Notes: generated from the sequence alone by a model not told the origin. Shown: positions 27,109 through 36,124, counted from the first letter of the stretch. The stretch: 64,000 nucleotides of DNA from Devosia sp. 2618 (GCF_040546815.1 NZ_JBEPOO010000001.1:558001-622000); one strand, 5' to 3'. Program-made: numbers and translations.

Positions 27109-27633
27109 TTGGCCACGCAAGCTCAACATTCAACGACACGACGGGATTTCCTGTTTGTCGCAACTGGCTCGGTGGCCGCTGTCGGCGCCGCTGCCACCAT
27201 CTGGCCGCTGATCAATCAGCTGAATCCCGATGCGTCGACACTGGCATTGGCCAGTATCGAATTCAATCTTGCCGGCATTGAGGTTGGCCAGTCGGTCACC
27301 ATCATCTGGCGCGGTTTGCCGGTCTTTGTGCGTCATCGTACGCAAAAAGAGATCGACGAAGCCAAAGCGGTGCCGCTGTCCGAGCTAAAGGACCCGGCAA
27401 CCGACGAAGAGCGCACCAAGCCCGGCCATGAAGACTGGCTGATCATGATCGCAAACTGCACCCATCTGGGCTGCGTTCCGATCGGCGAGGCTGGCGATTT
27501 CGACGGCTGGTTCTGCCCTTGCCATGGCTCGCACTACGACAGTGCCGGCCGCATCCGCAAAGGCCCTGCACCACTTAACCTGGTGCTGCCGCCTTATGAA
27601 TTTCTCAGCGATACGCTGGTCCAGATCGGTTAG
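27109..27633 (+). CDS. petA: ubiquinol-cytochrome c reductase Rieske iron-sulfur subunit
   Basis: Electron entry subunit of the bc1 complex, 174 aa, TTG start. A Tat-like N-terminus ([12 protein letters not shown]) leads into one membrane helix at about 14-36. The Rieske cluster ligands are Cys117 and His119 in CTHLGC and Cys136 and His139 in CPCHGS, with Cys122 and Cys138 as the disulfide. [14 protein letters not shown] is the proline loop. The stop is 11 bases before petB. The 243-base gap upstream presumably carries the operon promoter, which I could not place. Confidence 0.96.
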   Translation: MATQAQHSTTRRDFLFVATGSVAAVGAAATIWPLINQLNPDASTLALASIEFNLAGIEVGQSVTIIWRGLPVFVRHRTQKEIDEAKAVPLSELKDPATDEERTKPGHEDWLIMIANCTHLGCVPIGEAGDFDGWFCPCHGSHYDSAGRIRKGPAPLNLVLPPYEFLSDTLVQIG

Positions 27634-27644
27634 TGGGGGCTCCG

Positions 27645-28895
27645 ATGTCCGAACATTCGACTTATACGCCCGGCACTGGCGTCGAGAAGTGGCTCGACGA
27701 ACGACTGCCGATCATCCGGTTCTCCAAAGAGCACCTGATGGATTTCCCGACCCCGAAGAACCTCAATTACTGGTGGACCTTCGGCGCGATCCTGGCCATG
27801 TGCCTGGGTATCCAGATCGTCACTGGCGTCATCCTGGCGATGCACTATACGCCTAACGTTGCGCTGGCTTTCGACTCGGTCGAGCACATCCGCCGCGACG
27901 TTAACGGTGGCCGCATGATCCAGGCGTTCCACGCCGTGGGTGCGTCCATGTTCTTTGCTGCCGTCTACATCCACATCTTCCGTGGCATGTATTTCGGTTC
28001 CTACAAGGCGCCGCGTGAAATCCTCTGGATCCTCGGCGTGCTGATCTTTGTGCTGATGATGGCGACCGCTTTCATGGGCTACGTGCTGCCATGGGGTCAG
28101 ATGTCTGGCTGGGCCGCTACGGTTATCACCAACATCTTCGCTGCTATCCCGGTCATCGGTAATCCGTTGCTGGAACTGCTGCGTGGTGGTTTCTCGGTGG
28201 GCAACCCGACGCTCAACCGCTTCTTCTCGCTGCACTACCTGCTGCCATTTGTCATCGCTGCCGTTGTGGTCCTCCACATCTGGGCGCTGCACGTTCCCGG
28301 CAACAACAATCCGACTGGCGTCGACGTCAAGGACAGCCGCGATACCGTGCCTTTCCATCCGTACTACACGATGAAAGACGCGTTCGGCATGGTGCTGTTC
28401 CTGATCCCATTCTGCTGGTTCGCGTTCTTCGCACCAGACATTCTGGGTCACCCGGACAACTACATCCAGTTCTCCAGCACCGTGACGCCCGCGCATATCG
28501 TTCCTGAATGGTACTTCCTGCCATTCTACGCGATACTACGTGCCATCGACTTCAACATCCTGTTCATCGACTCCAAGCTCGGTGGCGTGATCTTCTTCGG
28601 TGGCTCGATCGTCATCCTGTTCTTCCTGCCTTGGCTGGATCGTTCGAAGGTTCGTTCGGGTACGTTCCGTCCGATGTTCAAGTGGTTCTACTGGCTGTTC
28701 GTGATCAACTTCATCGCGCTCACCTATCTCGGTGCAGCACCGGCTGAAGGCATCTACGTGGTGCTCTCCAAGATCGCGACTGCCTACTACTTCCTTCACT
28801 TCCTGGTCGTGCTGCCGGTTCTCGGTCGCATCGAAAAGCCAAAGCCTTTGCCAACCAGCATTTCCGAGAGCGTTCTCGGCAAGTCGCACGCGTAA
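27645..28895 (+). CDS. petB: ubiquinol-cytochrome c reductase cytochrome b subunit
   Basis: 416 aa, with eight membrane helices and two b haems. Landmarks are [38 protein letters not shown] (haem histidines), [19 protein letters not shown] (Qo site), [21 protein letters not shown] (haem histidines), and the PEWYF segment in [16 protein letters not shown]. The ATG at 27645 follows GGGGG. Alphaproteobacterial type with an N-terminal extension. Confidence 0.97.
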   Translation: MSEHSTYTPGTGVEKWLDERLPIIRFSKEHLMDFPTPKNLNYWWTFGAILAMCLGIQIVTGVILAMHYTPNVALAFDSVEHIRRDVNGGRMIQAFHAVGASMFFAAVYIHIFRGMYFGSYKAPREILWILGVLIFVLMMATAFMGYVLPWGQMSGWAATVITNIFAAIPVIGNPLLELLRGGFSVGNPTLNRFFSLHYLLPFVIAAVVVLHIWALHVPGNNNPTGVDVKDSRDTVPFHPYYTMKDAFGMVLFLIPFCWFAFFAPDILGHPDNYIQFSSTVTPAHIVPEWYFLPFYAILRAIDFNILFIDSKLGGVIFFGGSIVILFFLPWLDRSKVRSGTFRPMFKWFYWLFVINFIALTYLGAAPAEGIYVVLSKIATAYYFLHFLVVLPVLGRIEKPKPLPTSISESVLGKSHA

Positions 28896-28911
28896 CGAAG
28901 GGGGCAGGAAC

Positions 28912-29784
28912 ATGTTCAAGACCAAGACTATCCTCGCCGCTCTGGCCCTGCTTGCAGGCCTCTCGTTCGGTGCGACTGCGCAGGCTGCTGAAGGCGGCGC
29001 CCATGTCGAAAAGCAGAGCTGGAGCTTTGCTGGCATTTTCGGCACATACGATCAGAACCAGCTGCAGCGCGGCTTCCAGGTGTTCCGTGAAGTATGCGCA
29101 AGCTGCCATGGCGCCCGCCTCCTGGCTTTCCGCAATCTGTCGGAAGCCGGTGGTCCGTCGTTCTCGGAAAACCAGATCAAGGCTCTGGCTGCCGAGTATG
29201 ACATCGAAGACCCCACCGCTGACGGCGGCACCCGCAAGGGCGTCCCAGCTGACCGTTGGCCTTCGCCATTTGCCACCGAGCAGGATGCTCGCGATGCCAA
29301 TGGCGGCGCTCTGCCGCCAGACTTCTCGGTGCTGGCCAAGGCCCGCGGCGTGACCGATGCGTTCCCGTTCTGGGTGTTCAACTACTTCACCGGTTACTCG
29401 GAAGGTGGCCCGGACTATATCCACGCGCTTCTCAACGGCTACCACGATGAAGTGCCAGAAACGGCGCCGCACAATGCTGACGGTACACCGTTCGAACTGG
29501 CTGACGGCAAGCACTACAACGACTACTTCCCCGGTCATGCCATCGGCATGGGTCCTCCGCTCGCCGACGATCTGGTTGCCTATGAAGCAGCCGATGGCGA
29601 AGCCGAAGTGCCAACCACGCTGGAGCAGTACTCGCTCGACGTTTCCGCATTCATGATGTGGGTTGCAGAGCCTGGCCTGGTTGCCCGCAAGGAAACCGGC
29701 TTCAAGGTGCTGCTGTTCCTGCTGGTCTTCGCCGGCCTGATGTACGCCACCAAGCGCAAGATCTGGCAGGGTATTGAACACTAA
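28912..29784 (+). CDS. petC: ubiquinol-cytochrome c reductase cytochrome c1 subunit
   Basis: 290 aa. Signal peptide 1-25 (ending AQA). The haem c site is Cys62-Ala-Ser-Cys65-His66, and the axial Met probably lies in GHAIGMGPPL near 206. A C-terminal membrane anchor (FKVLLFLLVFAGLMYATKRK) ends the protein. This is a normal separate c1; cytochrome b and c1 are not fused as in some Bradyrhizobium precursors. GGCAGGAA precedes the ATG. The operon ends here with a clear terminator. Confidence 0.96.
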   Translation: MFKTKTILAALALLAGLSFGATAQAAEGGAHVEKQSWSFAGIFGTYDQNQLQRGFQVFREVCASCHGARLLAFRNLSEAGGPSFSENQIKALAAEYDIEDPTADGGTRKGVPADRWPSPFATEQDARDANGGALPPDFSVLAKARGVTDAFPFWVFNYFTGYSEGGPDYIHALLNGYHDEVPETAPHNADGTPFELADGKHYNDYFPGHAIGMGPPLADDLVAYEAADGEAEVPTTLEQYSLDVSAFMMWVAEPGLVARKETGFKVLLFLLVFAGLMYATKRKIWQGIEH

Positions 29785-29810
29785 CGATCGTGTTCTCGAC
29801 TAGAATATGA

Positions 29811-29837
29811 GGGGCCCCGCGTGGGCCCCTTTCTTTT
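29811..29837 (+). terminator. Rho-independent terminator of petABC
   Basis: GGGGCCC-cgcgt-GGGCCCC stem followed by TTTCTTTT, 27 bases after the petC stop. Confidence 0.9.
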
Positions 29838-29925
29838 GGCGGTCACAGCCGGTTCAACCCCTTGCCAATCGGGCCGTTGACCGCAATATTCATGCCTGAG
29901 CAAATCATCTGACGAGGGAGCCGAC

Positions 29926-30120
29926 ATGTCCGCCATTCGCATCGCAGTCACTGTCGTGGGCGCCGCCGTCACCATGAGCCGTCACCCGGTGGTTCGCGCC
30001 GGCATCCTTGCCGTCGCCAGCAACCCCAAGGCCCGCGAAACGGCGATCAGCGTCACGCGCAGTGCCGCCTACAATGCCGGTGTGATTGCGCGCCACATCG
30101 TCGGTCGCCGCCTGCCTTAA
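29926..30120 (+). CDS. small hypothetical protein
   Basis: 64 aa, basic and rich in Ala, Val and Arg ([21 protein letters not shown] at the start, [11 protein letters not shown] at the end). The N-terminal 17 residues are hydrophobic but short for a membrane anchor. A strong ribosome site (GAGGGAG, six bases before the ATG) supports translation. It ends 31 bases before apt, so the two may share a transcript. I do not recognise a family. Confidence 0.6.
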   Translation: MSAIRIAVTVVGAAVTMSRHPVVRAGILAVASNPKARETAISVTRSAAYNAGVIARHIVGRRLP

Positions 30121-30151
30121 GCCACCTCAGTCTTCCCATAACAGGTTTGCC

Positions 30152-30685
30152 ATGACGCTCGACCTCAAGGCCCTCGTGCGCACGATTCCGGACTACCCCA
30201 AAAAGGGCATCCTGTTTCGCGACATCACCACGCTGATCGAGCATCCAGAGGGGTTCAAGGAGAGCATCGAGCGGATCGCCAGCCAATATCGCGGGCAGGG
30301 CATCACCCATGTTGCGGGGATCGAAGCGCGCGGCTTCATCTTCGGGGCTGGTGTGGCCATTGCCTTGGGCGTCGGGTTCATTCCGGTGCGCAAGAAGGGC
30401 AAGCTGCCGGGCGAAACCATCGGGCAGAACTACGCGCTCGAATACGGCGTCGACACGATCGAGATCCACGCCGATGTGGTCGAAAAGGGCGACAAGATAC
30501 TGCTCGTCGATGACCTGATCGCGACGGGCGGTACCGCCATTGCAGCAGTGACACTCTTGCGCCGGACCGGTGCGACGGTCGAGGACGCGGCGTTTGTGAT
30601 TGATCTGCCGGACCTGGGTGGAGCGGCCAAGCTCAAGGCTGAGGGCGTCGTGGTGAGCGCGCTGATCGCGTTTGAAGGGCATTAG
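30152..30685 (+). CDS. apt: adenine phosphoribosyltransferase
   Basis: Converts adenine and PRPP to AMP, 177 aa, cytoplasmic. Conserved blocks are [17 protein letters not shown] near the N-terminus, [21 protein letters not shown] and the PRPP loop [17 protein letters not shown]. The ATG at 30152 is chosen over an upstream in-frame ATG at 30086, which would overlap the preceding gene. Together with ade at 1588 the window holds two alternative adenine salvage routes. Confidence 0.96.
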   Translation: MTLDLKALVRTIPDYPKKGILFRDITTLIEHPEGFKESIERIASQYRGQGITHVAGIEARGFIFGAGVAIALGVGFIPVRKKGKLPGETIGQNYALEYGVDTIEIHADVVEKGDKILLVDDLIATGGTAIAAVTLLRRTGATVEDAAFVIDLPDLGGAAKLKAEGVVVSALIAFEGH

Positions 30686-30700
30686 GTGGGGGTATCCCCT
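30683..30700. repeat. half copy of the CCCCCACCTA repeat family
   Basis: TAGGTGGGGGTATCCCCT, starting inside the apt stop codon, matches the right end of the full elements at 18607-18627 and 38842-38860. The left half is absent. Confidence 0.6.
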
Positions 30701-30713
30701 CCAAAAACTCCCG

Positions 30714-31115
30714 CTACCAGCTATTCCGCCCATCCAGCTTTTCCACTGTCACACTCGACCAATCGAAATCATCGATCAGCCGCAGATTGATGGCGAAGAT
30801 CTTGGTCGTCGGCATCACGCCGGCAACGCCGCCTTTGGGCGAGCCGTCGTCGTTGTAGAGCGAGCTCCAGTCCGGAGAGACGCCCCAGGTCTGGATGCCG
30901 CAATTGGTGCAGAAGTGGTGTTCATTGCCGTTGCGGCTGGCAGAATAGAACTTGCCGCTGGTGTCGGAGACAATGCTCACCTCGTCGGGGCTGTAATAGC
31001 CCCAGATGGCGCCGGTGCGGGCGCAGAAGGTGCAATTGCAGTCGGCGGCCCGTTTGGGCGCGTGTGGCAGCTCGACGCGGGTGGCGCCGCAGTGGCAGGT
31101 GGCGATCAGGGTCAT
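30714..31115 (-). CDS. GFA (glutathione-dependent formaldehyde-activating) family protein
   Basis: 133 aa zinc-binding fold. Cysteine groups CHCGATR, CNCTFCARTG and CTNCGI are the GFA/CENP-V signature. The founding member binds glutathione and formaldehyde; many paralogues have unknown roles and this one lies far from any formaldehyde gene. GGAG lies eight bases before the ATG. Codirectional with the VOC protein. Confidence 0.88.
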   Translation of the reverse strand: MTLIATCHCGATRVELPHAPKRAADCNCTFCARTGAIWGYYSPDEVSIVSDTSGKFYSASRNGNEHHFCTNCGIQTWGVSPDWSSLYNDDGSPKGGVAGVMPTTKIFAINLRLIDDFDWSSVTVEKLDGRNSW

Positions 31116-31184
31116 GGCTGTGCTCCGTGCTGGTGAAGCGAGCGTAACGGCACGCGCTGACAGAGCTTGTCAGCAGCCGCAGCC

Positions 31185-31577
31185 TCAGGCAGCCATGGCT
31201 TCGCGGCTATCGACCAGGCAGAACTGGTTGCCTTCGGGATCGCGCATCACGGTGTAGGTCGGCAGCACGCGGACCGTTTCGGCGCCGGCATGCAACAGGC
31301 GCTGCACTTCGCTGGGGCGGTCCGTGACCTCGACGTCGAAATGGACGCGGTTGTTGTCGTGGCGGCGGCCTTCGACATTCTGAAAGCAGATCGATGGGCC
31401 GGGGCCGTCGACCAATACGGTCGGGTCAGTGTCCGGCGTCAGGCCCAAAGCGGCGAGGCGCGCGATCTCTGCCTCGTCATAGTCGCGGACGGCGTAACCC
31501 TCGAGCAGCGCGGCCCAGAACTGGGCCAGCCGGGCCGGTTTGTCGCAATCGAATACGATCTCCTGGATCTTACCCAC
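31185..31577 (-). CDS. VOC-family (glyoxalase/bleomycin-resistance fold) protein
   Basis: 130 aa, two beta-alpha-beta-beta-beta units: KIQEIVFDCDKPARLAQFW opens the first, and VHFDVEVTDRPSEVQ with MRDPEGNQFCLV the second. His in VHFDV and Glu in PEGNQF fit the metal positions. The substrate is unknown. I chose the GTG at 31577 because AAGGAG lies seven bases upstream; the TTG at 31637 has none. Confidence 0.82.
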   Translation of the reverse strand: MGKIQEIVFDCDKPARLAQFWAALLEGYAVRDYDEAEIARLAALGLTPDTDPTVLVDGPGPSICFQNVEGRRHDNNRVHFDVEVTDRPSEVQRLLHAGAETVRVLPTYTVMRDPEGNQFCLVDSREAMAA

Positions 31578-31689
31578 AATCGTCTCCTTCTTGTCGCTAG
31601 GGTTCCGGTAACCCGAAATTGCGGCAAGACTGGGCAATGATGGTTTTGGCGCCGGGCGCTGTGGAAAAGTGGCAGCACCCGTCAGGCTA

Positions 31690-31962
31690 TCAGGGATTGA
31701 CCGGCGTCAGCGTCGTTGGGTCAAAATACTGCATGACCTGTGTGCCGTTGACCTCGACATAGGCGCGGATAACGCCGTTCCACTGTTCGACCGAAGTGGC
31801 GTTGACGCCCCGTGCCTGCAGCTGGCGCAGCACGGTGTCGGGCTTCCACTGGGGGCGGGCGTCGCGGGGGCGCTCCACCGCAATAGCAGGCGCGGCGAAG
31901 ACGGGCAGGGCGACTGGAACGCCCAACGCGGCCACCAGGAGCAGAGCGATCTTTTTGTCCAT
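31690..31962 (-). CDS. small secreted protein, PepSY-like
   Basis: 90 aa. A signal peptide covers residues 1-24 (KKIALLLVAALGVPVALPVFA). The mature part (DTVLRQLQARGV, then RAYVEVNGTQVMQYFDPTTL) has the layout of a PepSY/YpeB-type periplasmic domain. I chose the ATG at 31962 because GGAGG is six bases upstream; the ATG at 31968 touches the ribosome site directly. Function unknown. Confidence 0.68.
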   Translation of the reverse strand: MDKKIALLLVAALGVPVALPVFAAPAIAVERPRDARPQWKPDTVLRQLQARGVNATSVEQWNGVIRAYVEVNGTQVMQYFDPTTLTPVNP

Positions 31963-32092
31963 CTTCATCCTCCGAGCATTAACTCCTTAGAAATGGGAAG
32001 CGGCAGCAGCGTTGCAAGGGACTGTTTCGGCGCAGAGTTTTTGCGTGCGCCCTTGAAATTGCGCCGCATCGTTCCTCTGTCTTCCGGCGCAT

Positions 32093-32126
32093 GAAAAGAG
32101 AAGGGCCGGCGTCAACCGCCGGCCCT
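32093..32126 (-). terminator. terminator downstream of terC
   Basis: AGGGCCGGCG-tcaac-CGCCGGCCCT (32102-32126); on the minus strand the stem is followed by a CTTCTCTTTTC tail. Confidence 0.8.
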
Positions 32127-32138
32127 CTTGGCTTTCGA

Positions 32139-33158
32139 TCAGGGTTCGAGCTGACCGGTTTTCGGATCGTCCAGCGCGCTGATATCGGGCTCGTTGCGGG
32201 TCTTCCACAGCGAGAAGATGATGCCACCGGCCAGGATCGACAGCGTCACCACCAGCGACAGCAGCGTGTCGATGTGGATGTGCAGCGGCACGAGGAAGAT
32301 CTTGATACCCACCAGAACCAGAATGATCGCCAGCGAAACCTGGAGGTAACGGAAGCGGTTCATGGCAGCTGCCAGCGCGAAATAGAGCGAGCGCAGGCCG
32401 AGGATGGCGAAGATATTGGACGTGTAGACGATGAAGGTGTCTTGGGTCACGGCGAAGACGGCGGGCACGGAGTCGACGGCGAACACTAGATCGACCACTT
32501 CCACCATGATCAGCGCCACGGCCAGCGGCGTCAGCCAGGTGACGATCTTGCCGGTCTTTGGGTCGGGCTGCTTGACCGTGAAATTGCGGCCATGCAGTTC
32601 CTTGGTGACGCGGAAGCGCTTGGTGATGAACTGGTAGACCTTGTTTTCATCAAGGTTGCGTTCTTCATCCTTGTGGCTGAACATCCGGATGCCGGTGAAG
32701 ACCAGGAAGGCGCCGAAGCCGAACAGGATCCAGCTATACTGGTTGACCATGGCTGCGCCGAGACCGATCAGCACGGCGCGGAACAGGATCACGCCCAGAA
32801 TGCCCCAGAACAGCACGCGGTGCTGGTAGATGCGGGGGATGGCGAGGAAGCCGAAAATCGTCGCGATGACGAACATGTTGTCCATCGCGAGGGACTGTTC
32901 GAGCAGATAGCCGGTGTAAAATTCCAGCCCGGCTTCTGCGCCGCGCTGCCACCAGACCCAACCACCAAAAGCCAGCGCGATACAGACGTAAAAGCCATAC
33001 AGCAGCAGGCTTTCCTTGGCCCCGATCTCGTGTTCATCCTTGTGCAGGACGCCCAGATCGAAAACCAGAAGCGCGATCACGATCGTAATGAACGCAACCC
33101 AAAAATAGACAGGTGTACCTAGAAAATCGCCCATAAGGGCGCCAAGAAGCGATTCCAT
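32139..33158 (-). CDS. TerC-family integral membrane protein (Alx-like)
   Basis: 339 aa with about nine membrane helices. Acidic in-membrane motifs are LVFDLGVLHKDEHEIGAKES, EQSLAMDNMFVIATIF, and VEVVDLVFAVDSVPAVFAVTQD, typical of TerC/Alx proteins involved in manganese or calcium export and metal loading of exported proteins. I chose the ATG at 33158 because AAAGG lies seven to eight bases upstream; an ATG at 33176 is also in frame. A short leader hairpin CGAGAGT / ACTCTCG (33202-33222) precedes it. Confidence 0.9.
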   Translation of the reverse strand: MESLLGALMGDFLGTPVYFWVAFITIVIALLVFDLGVLHKDEHEIGAKESLLLYGFYVCIALAFGGWVWWQRGAEAGLEFYTGYLLEQSLAMDNMFVIATIFGFLAIPRIYQHRVLFWGILGVILFRAVLIGLGAAMVNQYSWILFGFGAFLVFTGIRMFSHKDEERNLDENKVYQFITKRFRVTKELHGRNFTVKQPDPKTGKIVTWLTPLAVALIMVEVVDLVFAVDSVPAVFAVTQDTFIVYTSNIFAILGLRSLYFALAAAMNRFRYLQVSLAIILVLVGIKIFLVPLHIHIDTLLSLVVTLSILAGGIIFSLWKTRNEPDISALDDPKTGQLEP

Positions 33159-33316
33159 CGCCGGACCTTTCTCCATGAAGATTGGAGCAGCTCCGACATC
33201 ACGAGAGTATAAGTCACTCTCGCCAGAGGGGCCCGGCGCCGCACGGACAAAATGCCCGAAACGGCGAAAAGTTCAAGCCCCCCGTCGCAGATTGTTAATT
33301 TTGGGCCCGGGAGGAC

Positions 33317-33661
33317 CTAGCGCGGCGTGCAGAGCATGACGATGGCGTCGCCGGTTTCGAGCTGGATGGCGGTGCCATAGGTGGGGTCGGCAATGACCCG
33401 GCCAGCCTGGATATTGCGGGTGGCTTTGAGCCCGCCATCGTTGAACTGAACGCCGTCCTGATAGCCCGTAATAGTGCCGGTGCCAGAGCTGGCGTCACCC
33501 ACCTTGGTCGAGGCAAAGCCATAGACCCCGCCATAGATGGTCAGGATGCCGGCGCGTTCCGCCGTGGCGTCGCGACAGGACCAGTTGCCGGTAAAGCCCT
33601 GCGCAAAGGCAGGGGTGGCAAATGAGGCGGTGAGGGCAATGATGAGGGCGATTCGGAGCAT
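33317..33661 (-). CDS. small secreted hypothetical protein
   Basis: 114 aa. The signal peptide is residues 1-20 (RIALIIALTASFATPAFA). The mature part is Gly- and Thr-rich with two cysteines, in NWSCRDA near its start and MLCTPR at the end, which may pair. No family is recognised; relatives in Rhizobiales seem likely. The ATG at 33661 is chosen since it gives a clean signal peptide, though no strong ribosome site is seen. Codirectional with the MaoC pair, 32 bases downstream. Confidence 0.65.
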   Translation of the reverse strand: MLRIALIIALTASFATPAFAQGFTGNWSCRDATAERAGILTIYGGVYGFASTKVGDASSGTGTITGYQDGVQFNDGGLKATRNIQAGRVIADPTYGTAIQLETGDAIVMLCTPR

Positions 33662-33693
33662 GGCGGACACAGTGCCGGTGCGCCGATGGGCTT

Positions 33694-34251
33694 TCAAGAG
33701 GCGCGCTTCAGCAAAGGTCCAATCAGCGGAACTTTGGTGAGCGTGAGCAACACTTTGAGCTTGAGCGGCATCTTGTAGTCGCGCAGCTTGGAGAACCCGA
33801 CAAGGCTCGAGCGATAAACCAGCTCGCCCCTCTGGTTGGTGGCCGTCAGCCGGTTGAACAGCAGACCCCAGCCATGAATGGAATTGGAGGCGCGTTTGTC
33901 GGTCACGACGAGTTCGTAGGACACGGTATCGCCAGGGCGCACCGGCACCTTGAACTCCATCGAATTGACGCCCGGGGAAGGGCCGGACACGCCTGGTTCC
34001 TTGCCTTCGGCGCGGATGCGGTCTTCCTCGGCAAACAGGGTATCGACCATTTTGCGATGCCCGACGCTGACCGTGTGCCAGCCGCTGGCGACCAGTCCGC
34101 CAAAGTGGCTGTGCTTGGCGGCTTCCGGGTCGATATGGAAATATTGGGGATCGTATTGGGTGGCGAAGCGGATGATTTCTTCGCTGTTGAAAGTGTGACT
34201 GCCGAGGTCAAACACTTCGTCGATCACGATGTCTTCAAACCAACGGGTCAT
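33694..34251 (-). CDS. MaoC-like dehydratase (hot-dog fold), downstream member
   Basis: 185 aa. The hydratase-2 motif YDPQYFHIDPEAAKHSHFGGLVASGWH holds the catalytic Asp and His (shown as a landmark; key residues are D in YDPQ and H in FHID). The C-terminal part (residues about 145-185) is a longer basic tail than in the partner. The substrate is probably an enoyl-CoA. ATG at 34251 overlaps the partner's stop as ATGA, so the two are coupled and may form a heterodimer. Confidence 0.85.
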   Translation of the reverse strand: MTRWFEDIVIDEVFDLGSHTFNSEEIIRFATQYDPQYFHIDPEAAKHSHFGGLVASGWHTVSVGHRKMVDTLFAEEDRIRAEGKEPGVSGPSPGVNSMEFKVPVRPGDTVSYELVVTDKRASNSIHGWGLLFNRLTATNQRGELVYRSSLVGFSKLRDYKMPLKLKVLLTLTKVPLIGPLLKRAS

Positions 34252-34727
34252 GCCGGCACTCCCACATCGCGCACATCGATCAGATTGGCCAGCCGCATGG
34301 TCATGACGGGCGCACCCTTTTGATTCTGCACGGCGAAATCGAGGGTCATGATGCCCCATTGCGGATTCTTGGCCGAGCGGCGCAGCTCCGCAATCGTCAC
34401 CGTGCCGCCGATGGTGTCGCCAACCATGACCGGGTTTTTCCAGCGCAGATCGGAAAAGCCCAGCCCGCCAGCCGAGGCGACGGTGTTGAGGAAGCTATCG
34501 ACCAGCATGCGCAGGCTGAGCGCGCCGGTCTGCCAGCCGCTCGAGGCGAGGCCGCCGAGCAGGCTCTTTTTGGCCGCAGCTTCATCGAGGTGAAACGGGA
34601 ACGGATCGAACTCGCGGGCGAAGGTGATGATCATCTCCTTGCTCACGGTGACATGGCCCAGATCGACGACCTCGCCGATGCGCAGGTCCTCGAAATGGCG
34701 TCGATCTTGAGTGACAGGATTGGTCAT
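34248..34727 (-). CDS. MaoC-like dehydratase (hot-dog fold), upstream member
   Basis: 159 aa. The hydratase-2 motif reads FAREFDPFPFHLDEAAAKKS then LLGGLASSGWQTGAL; the Asp of FDPFPFHLD is present but the second His (GWH) is Gln here, so activity may differ from the partner. AGGG precedes the ATG. Paired MaoC-like genes of this kind occur widely in Rhizobiales without firm assignment. Confidence 0.85.
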   Translation of the reverse strand: MTNPVTQDRRHFEDLRIGEVVDLGHVTVSKEMIITFAREFDPFPFHLDEAAAKKSLLGGLASSGWQTGALSLRMLVDSFLNTVASAGGLGFSDLRWKNPVMVGDTIGGTVTIAELRRSAKNPQWGIMTLDFAVQNQKGAPVMTMRLANLIDVRDVGVPA

Positions 34728-34844
34728 TTGCTTGCCCTATACGTCAACCTGCGTTTTGCTCCATATGGGCAGCATTGGCAACCCGCTATCACGCGGGGAG
34801 AGTTAAGCCATCTGTCGCAGGACTTTGCCAGCCTTCGTTGCGAC

Positions 34845-34873
34845 AAAAAAATGGGCGCCCCATGGAGCGCCCA
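34845..34873 (-). terminator. Rho-independent terminator of the binding-protein gene
   Basis: On the minus strand, TGGGCGC-tccatggg-GCGCCCA is followed by seven T residues (complement of 34845-34851), 24 bases after the stop. Confidence 0.9.
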
Positions 34874-34896
34874 TCGTCATTGCAGCGTGCGAAAGC

Positions 34897-35901
34897 CTAT
34901 TCGGGCTCACCGACGGTCACATTGGTGGCCGGATCGCCATCCACCGCAGCCGCCAGCGCAGGTGGCATCACGTCGAGCAGGTATTCCAGCGACAGCGGCG
35001 ACTGCCAGGACATGGCGGCATAGGCAATGCCTGCCGGATCATCAAGCCAGAGCGCGCGGCCCTCCTTGGATAGACGGCTGTTCTGGAACAGCTGCATGTT
35101 TTCAATGATCTTGCGACCGCTGACGTCGCCGCCTTCGATGGGCAGCACGACGGTGTCGAGGTCCAGAAGCGCGAAATTTTCGGGGCTGATGGTGATGCGG
35201 TTTTCCGGGTCGGACTTGGCATCGAGATCAGCCGGGAACACGAGGCCGAGGTCGATCAGGAAGCGGGTGCCGAGGTCCTTGCTGCTCCAGGTCGTGAAGT
35301 TGCCGCCGTCATAATAGACGTTGGCCGCCGTCTTGCCGACGATCTGGGGATATTCGGCCTTGGCCTTGGCGGTCTTGGCGGCGATATCGGCGATGATGTG
35401 CTCGGAACGCTCAGTGCTGCCCCAGACGGCCTGATCGATGACGCGCAATTCGTCCTGCCACGGCACGCCCCACTCGGTGAAGCCGACGGGCGTGGTGACG
35501 ACGGGCGCGATCTTGGACAGCTCGGCGTAAAGGCCTTCATCCATCGGCACATAGATGGCGATGATGAGATCGGGGTCCTGCGCCAGCACCCATTCGAGAT
35601 TGGTCGGATCGGCTGGAATGACCGACGGCTCGGCGCCCAATGCCTCGCGGGCATGGTCGGTCCAGGGCCAGCTGGCATAGGGATAGTCGCCGAACCAGCT
35701 GGTCACGCCGATCGGGGCCACGCCGAGCGAATAGAGGAAGTCCTGTTCGTGCCAGCCGACCGAGACAACACGCTTGGGCTGCGCCGGAATGGTCGTCGTG
35801 CCGTAGAGGTTTTCCAGGGTCACGGGGAAGGATTGGGCGGCGGCAGGTGCGCTCAGCACGGCAATCGCTGCCATGGCCAACACGATACGACGGGTAAACA
35901 T
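34897..35901 (-). CDS. iron/siderophore-type ABC transporter binding protein, orphan
   Basis: 334 aa. Signal peptide residues 1-22 (ending AAAQ). Class III binding-protein fold: PKRVVSVGWHEQDFLYSLGVAPIGV opens lobe one, NLEWVLAQDPDLIIA follows, and a long linker helix runs near 175-195. This matches FepB/FecB-like proteins for iron complexes; the ligand is not readable. No permease or ATPase is adjacent and the gene ends in its own terminator, so it works with a transporter encoded elsewhere. A palindrome at 35941 lies 40 bases upstream and may give iron control. Confidence 0.85.
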   Translation of the reverse strand: MFTRRIVLAMAAIAVLSAPAAAQSFPVTLENLYGTTTIPAQPKRVVSVGWHEQDFLYSLGVAPIGVTSWFGDYPYASWPWTDHAREALGAEPSVIPADPTNLEWVLAQDPDLIIAIYVPMDEGLYAELSKIAPVVTTPVGFTEWGVPWQDELRVIDQAVWGSTERSEHIIADIAAKTAKAKAEYPQIVGKTAANVYYDGGNFTTWSSKDLGTRFLIDLGLVFPADLDAKSDPENRITISPENFALLDLDTVVLPIEGGDVSGRKIIENMQLFQNSRLSKEGRALWLDDPAGIAYAAMSWQSPLSLEYLLDVMPPALAAAVDGDPATNVTVGEPE

Positions 35902-35940
35902 TAAGAGCCCTCAGGTTGATGGGCGAATTTCTATATTGCG

Positions 35941-35953
35941 GACAATGATTGTC
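35941..35953 (-). promoter_or_regulatory. Fur-like palindrome upstream of the iron-type binding protein
   Basis: GACAAT-G-ATTGTC is a perfect 6-1-6 palindrome resembling the GATAATgATTATC core of Fur boxes, at 40 bases before the start codon in the region where a promoter is expected. Which regulator binds (Fur, Mur or another) is not decidable from sequence. Confidence 0.5.
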
Positions 35954-35979
35954 AACTTAAGTCTTGGGTGTGGATAGGC

Positions 35980-36013
35980 AAACAGCCCCGGCGTGGTGAC
36001 GCCGAGGCTGTTT
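35980..36013. terminator. hairpin with AAACAGCC / GGCTGTTT arms
   Basis: AAACAGCC-CCGGCGT-ggtg-ACGCCG-a-GGCTGTTT, one unpaired base. It lies upstream of the binding protein and downstream of ychF on the minus strand, so it may end ychF transcription. Confidence 0.6.
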
Positions 36014-36066
36014 GGGAAGATCGAGTGTGTGGAACGCTCCTGCCACTCGACCATAGGTCTCGTGGC

Positions 36067-36124
36067 CTTAGGGCTTAAAATCGCTCCACTGGAGCGATTT
36101 TGCCGCGAAGCGGCCAGCCCTAAG
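36067..36124 (-). terminator. nested palindromes at the end of ychF
   Basis: A perfect 12-1-12 palindrome (AAAATCGCTCCA-c-TGGAGCGATTTT, 36077-36101) is followed by GCCGC / GCGGC, and all of it is enclosed by CTTAGGGCT (36067-36075) and AGCCCTAAG (36116-36124), the latter including the ychF stop codon. It is probably a terminator or a dispersed repeat. Confidence 0.6.

Noticed and set aside
33159..33316. Manganese (yybP-ykoY) riboswitch before terC
   Set aside because: TerC genes often carry one, but the conserved core is not visible; only a short CGAGAGT hairpin is present.
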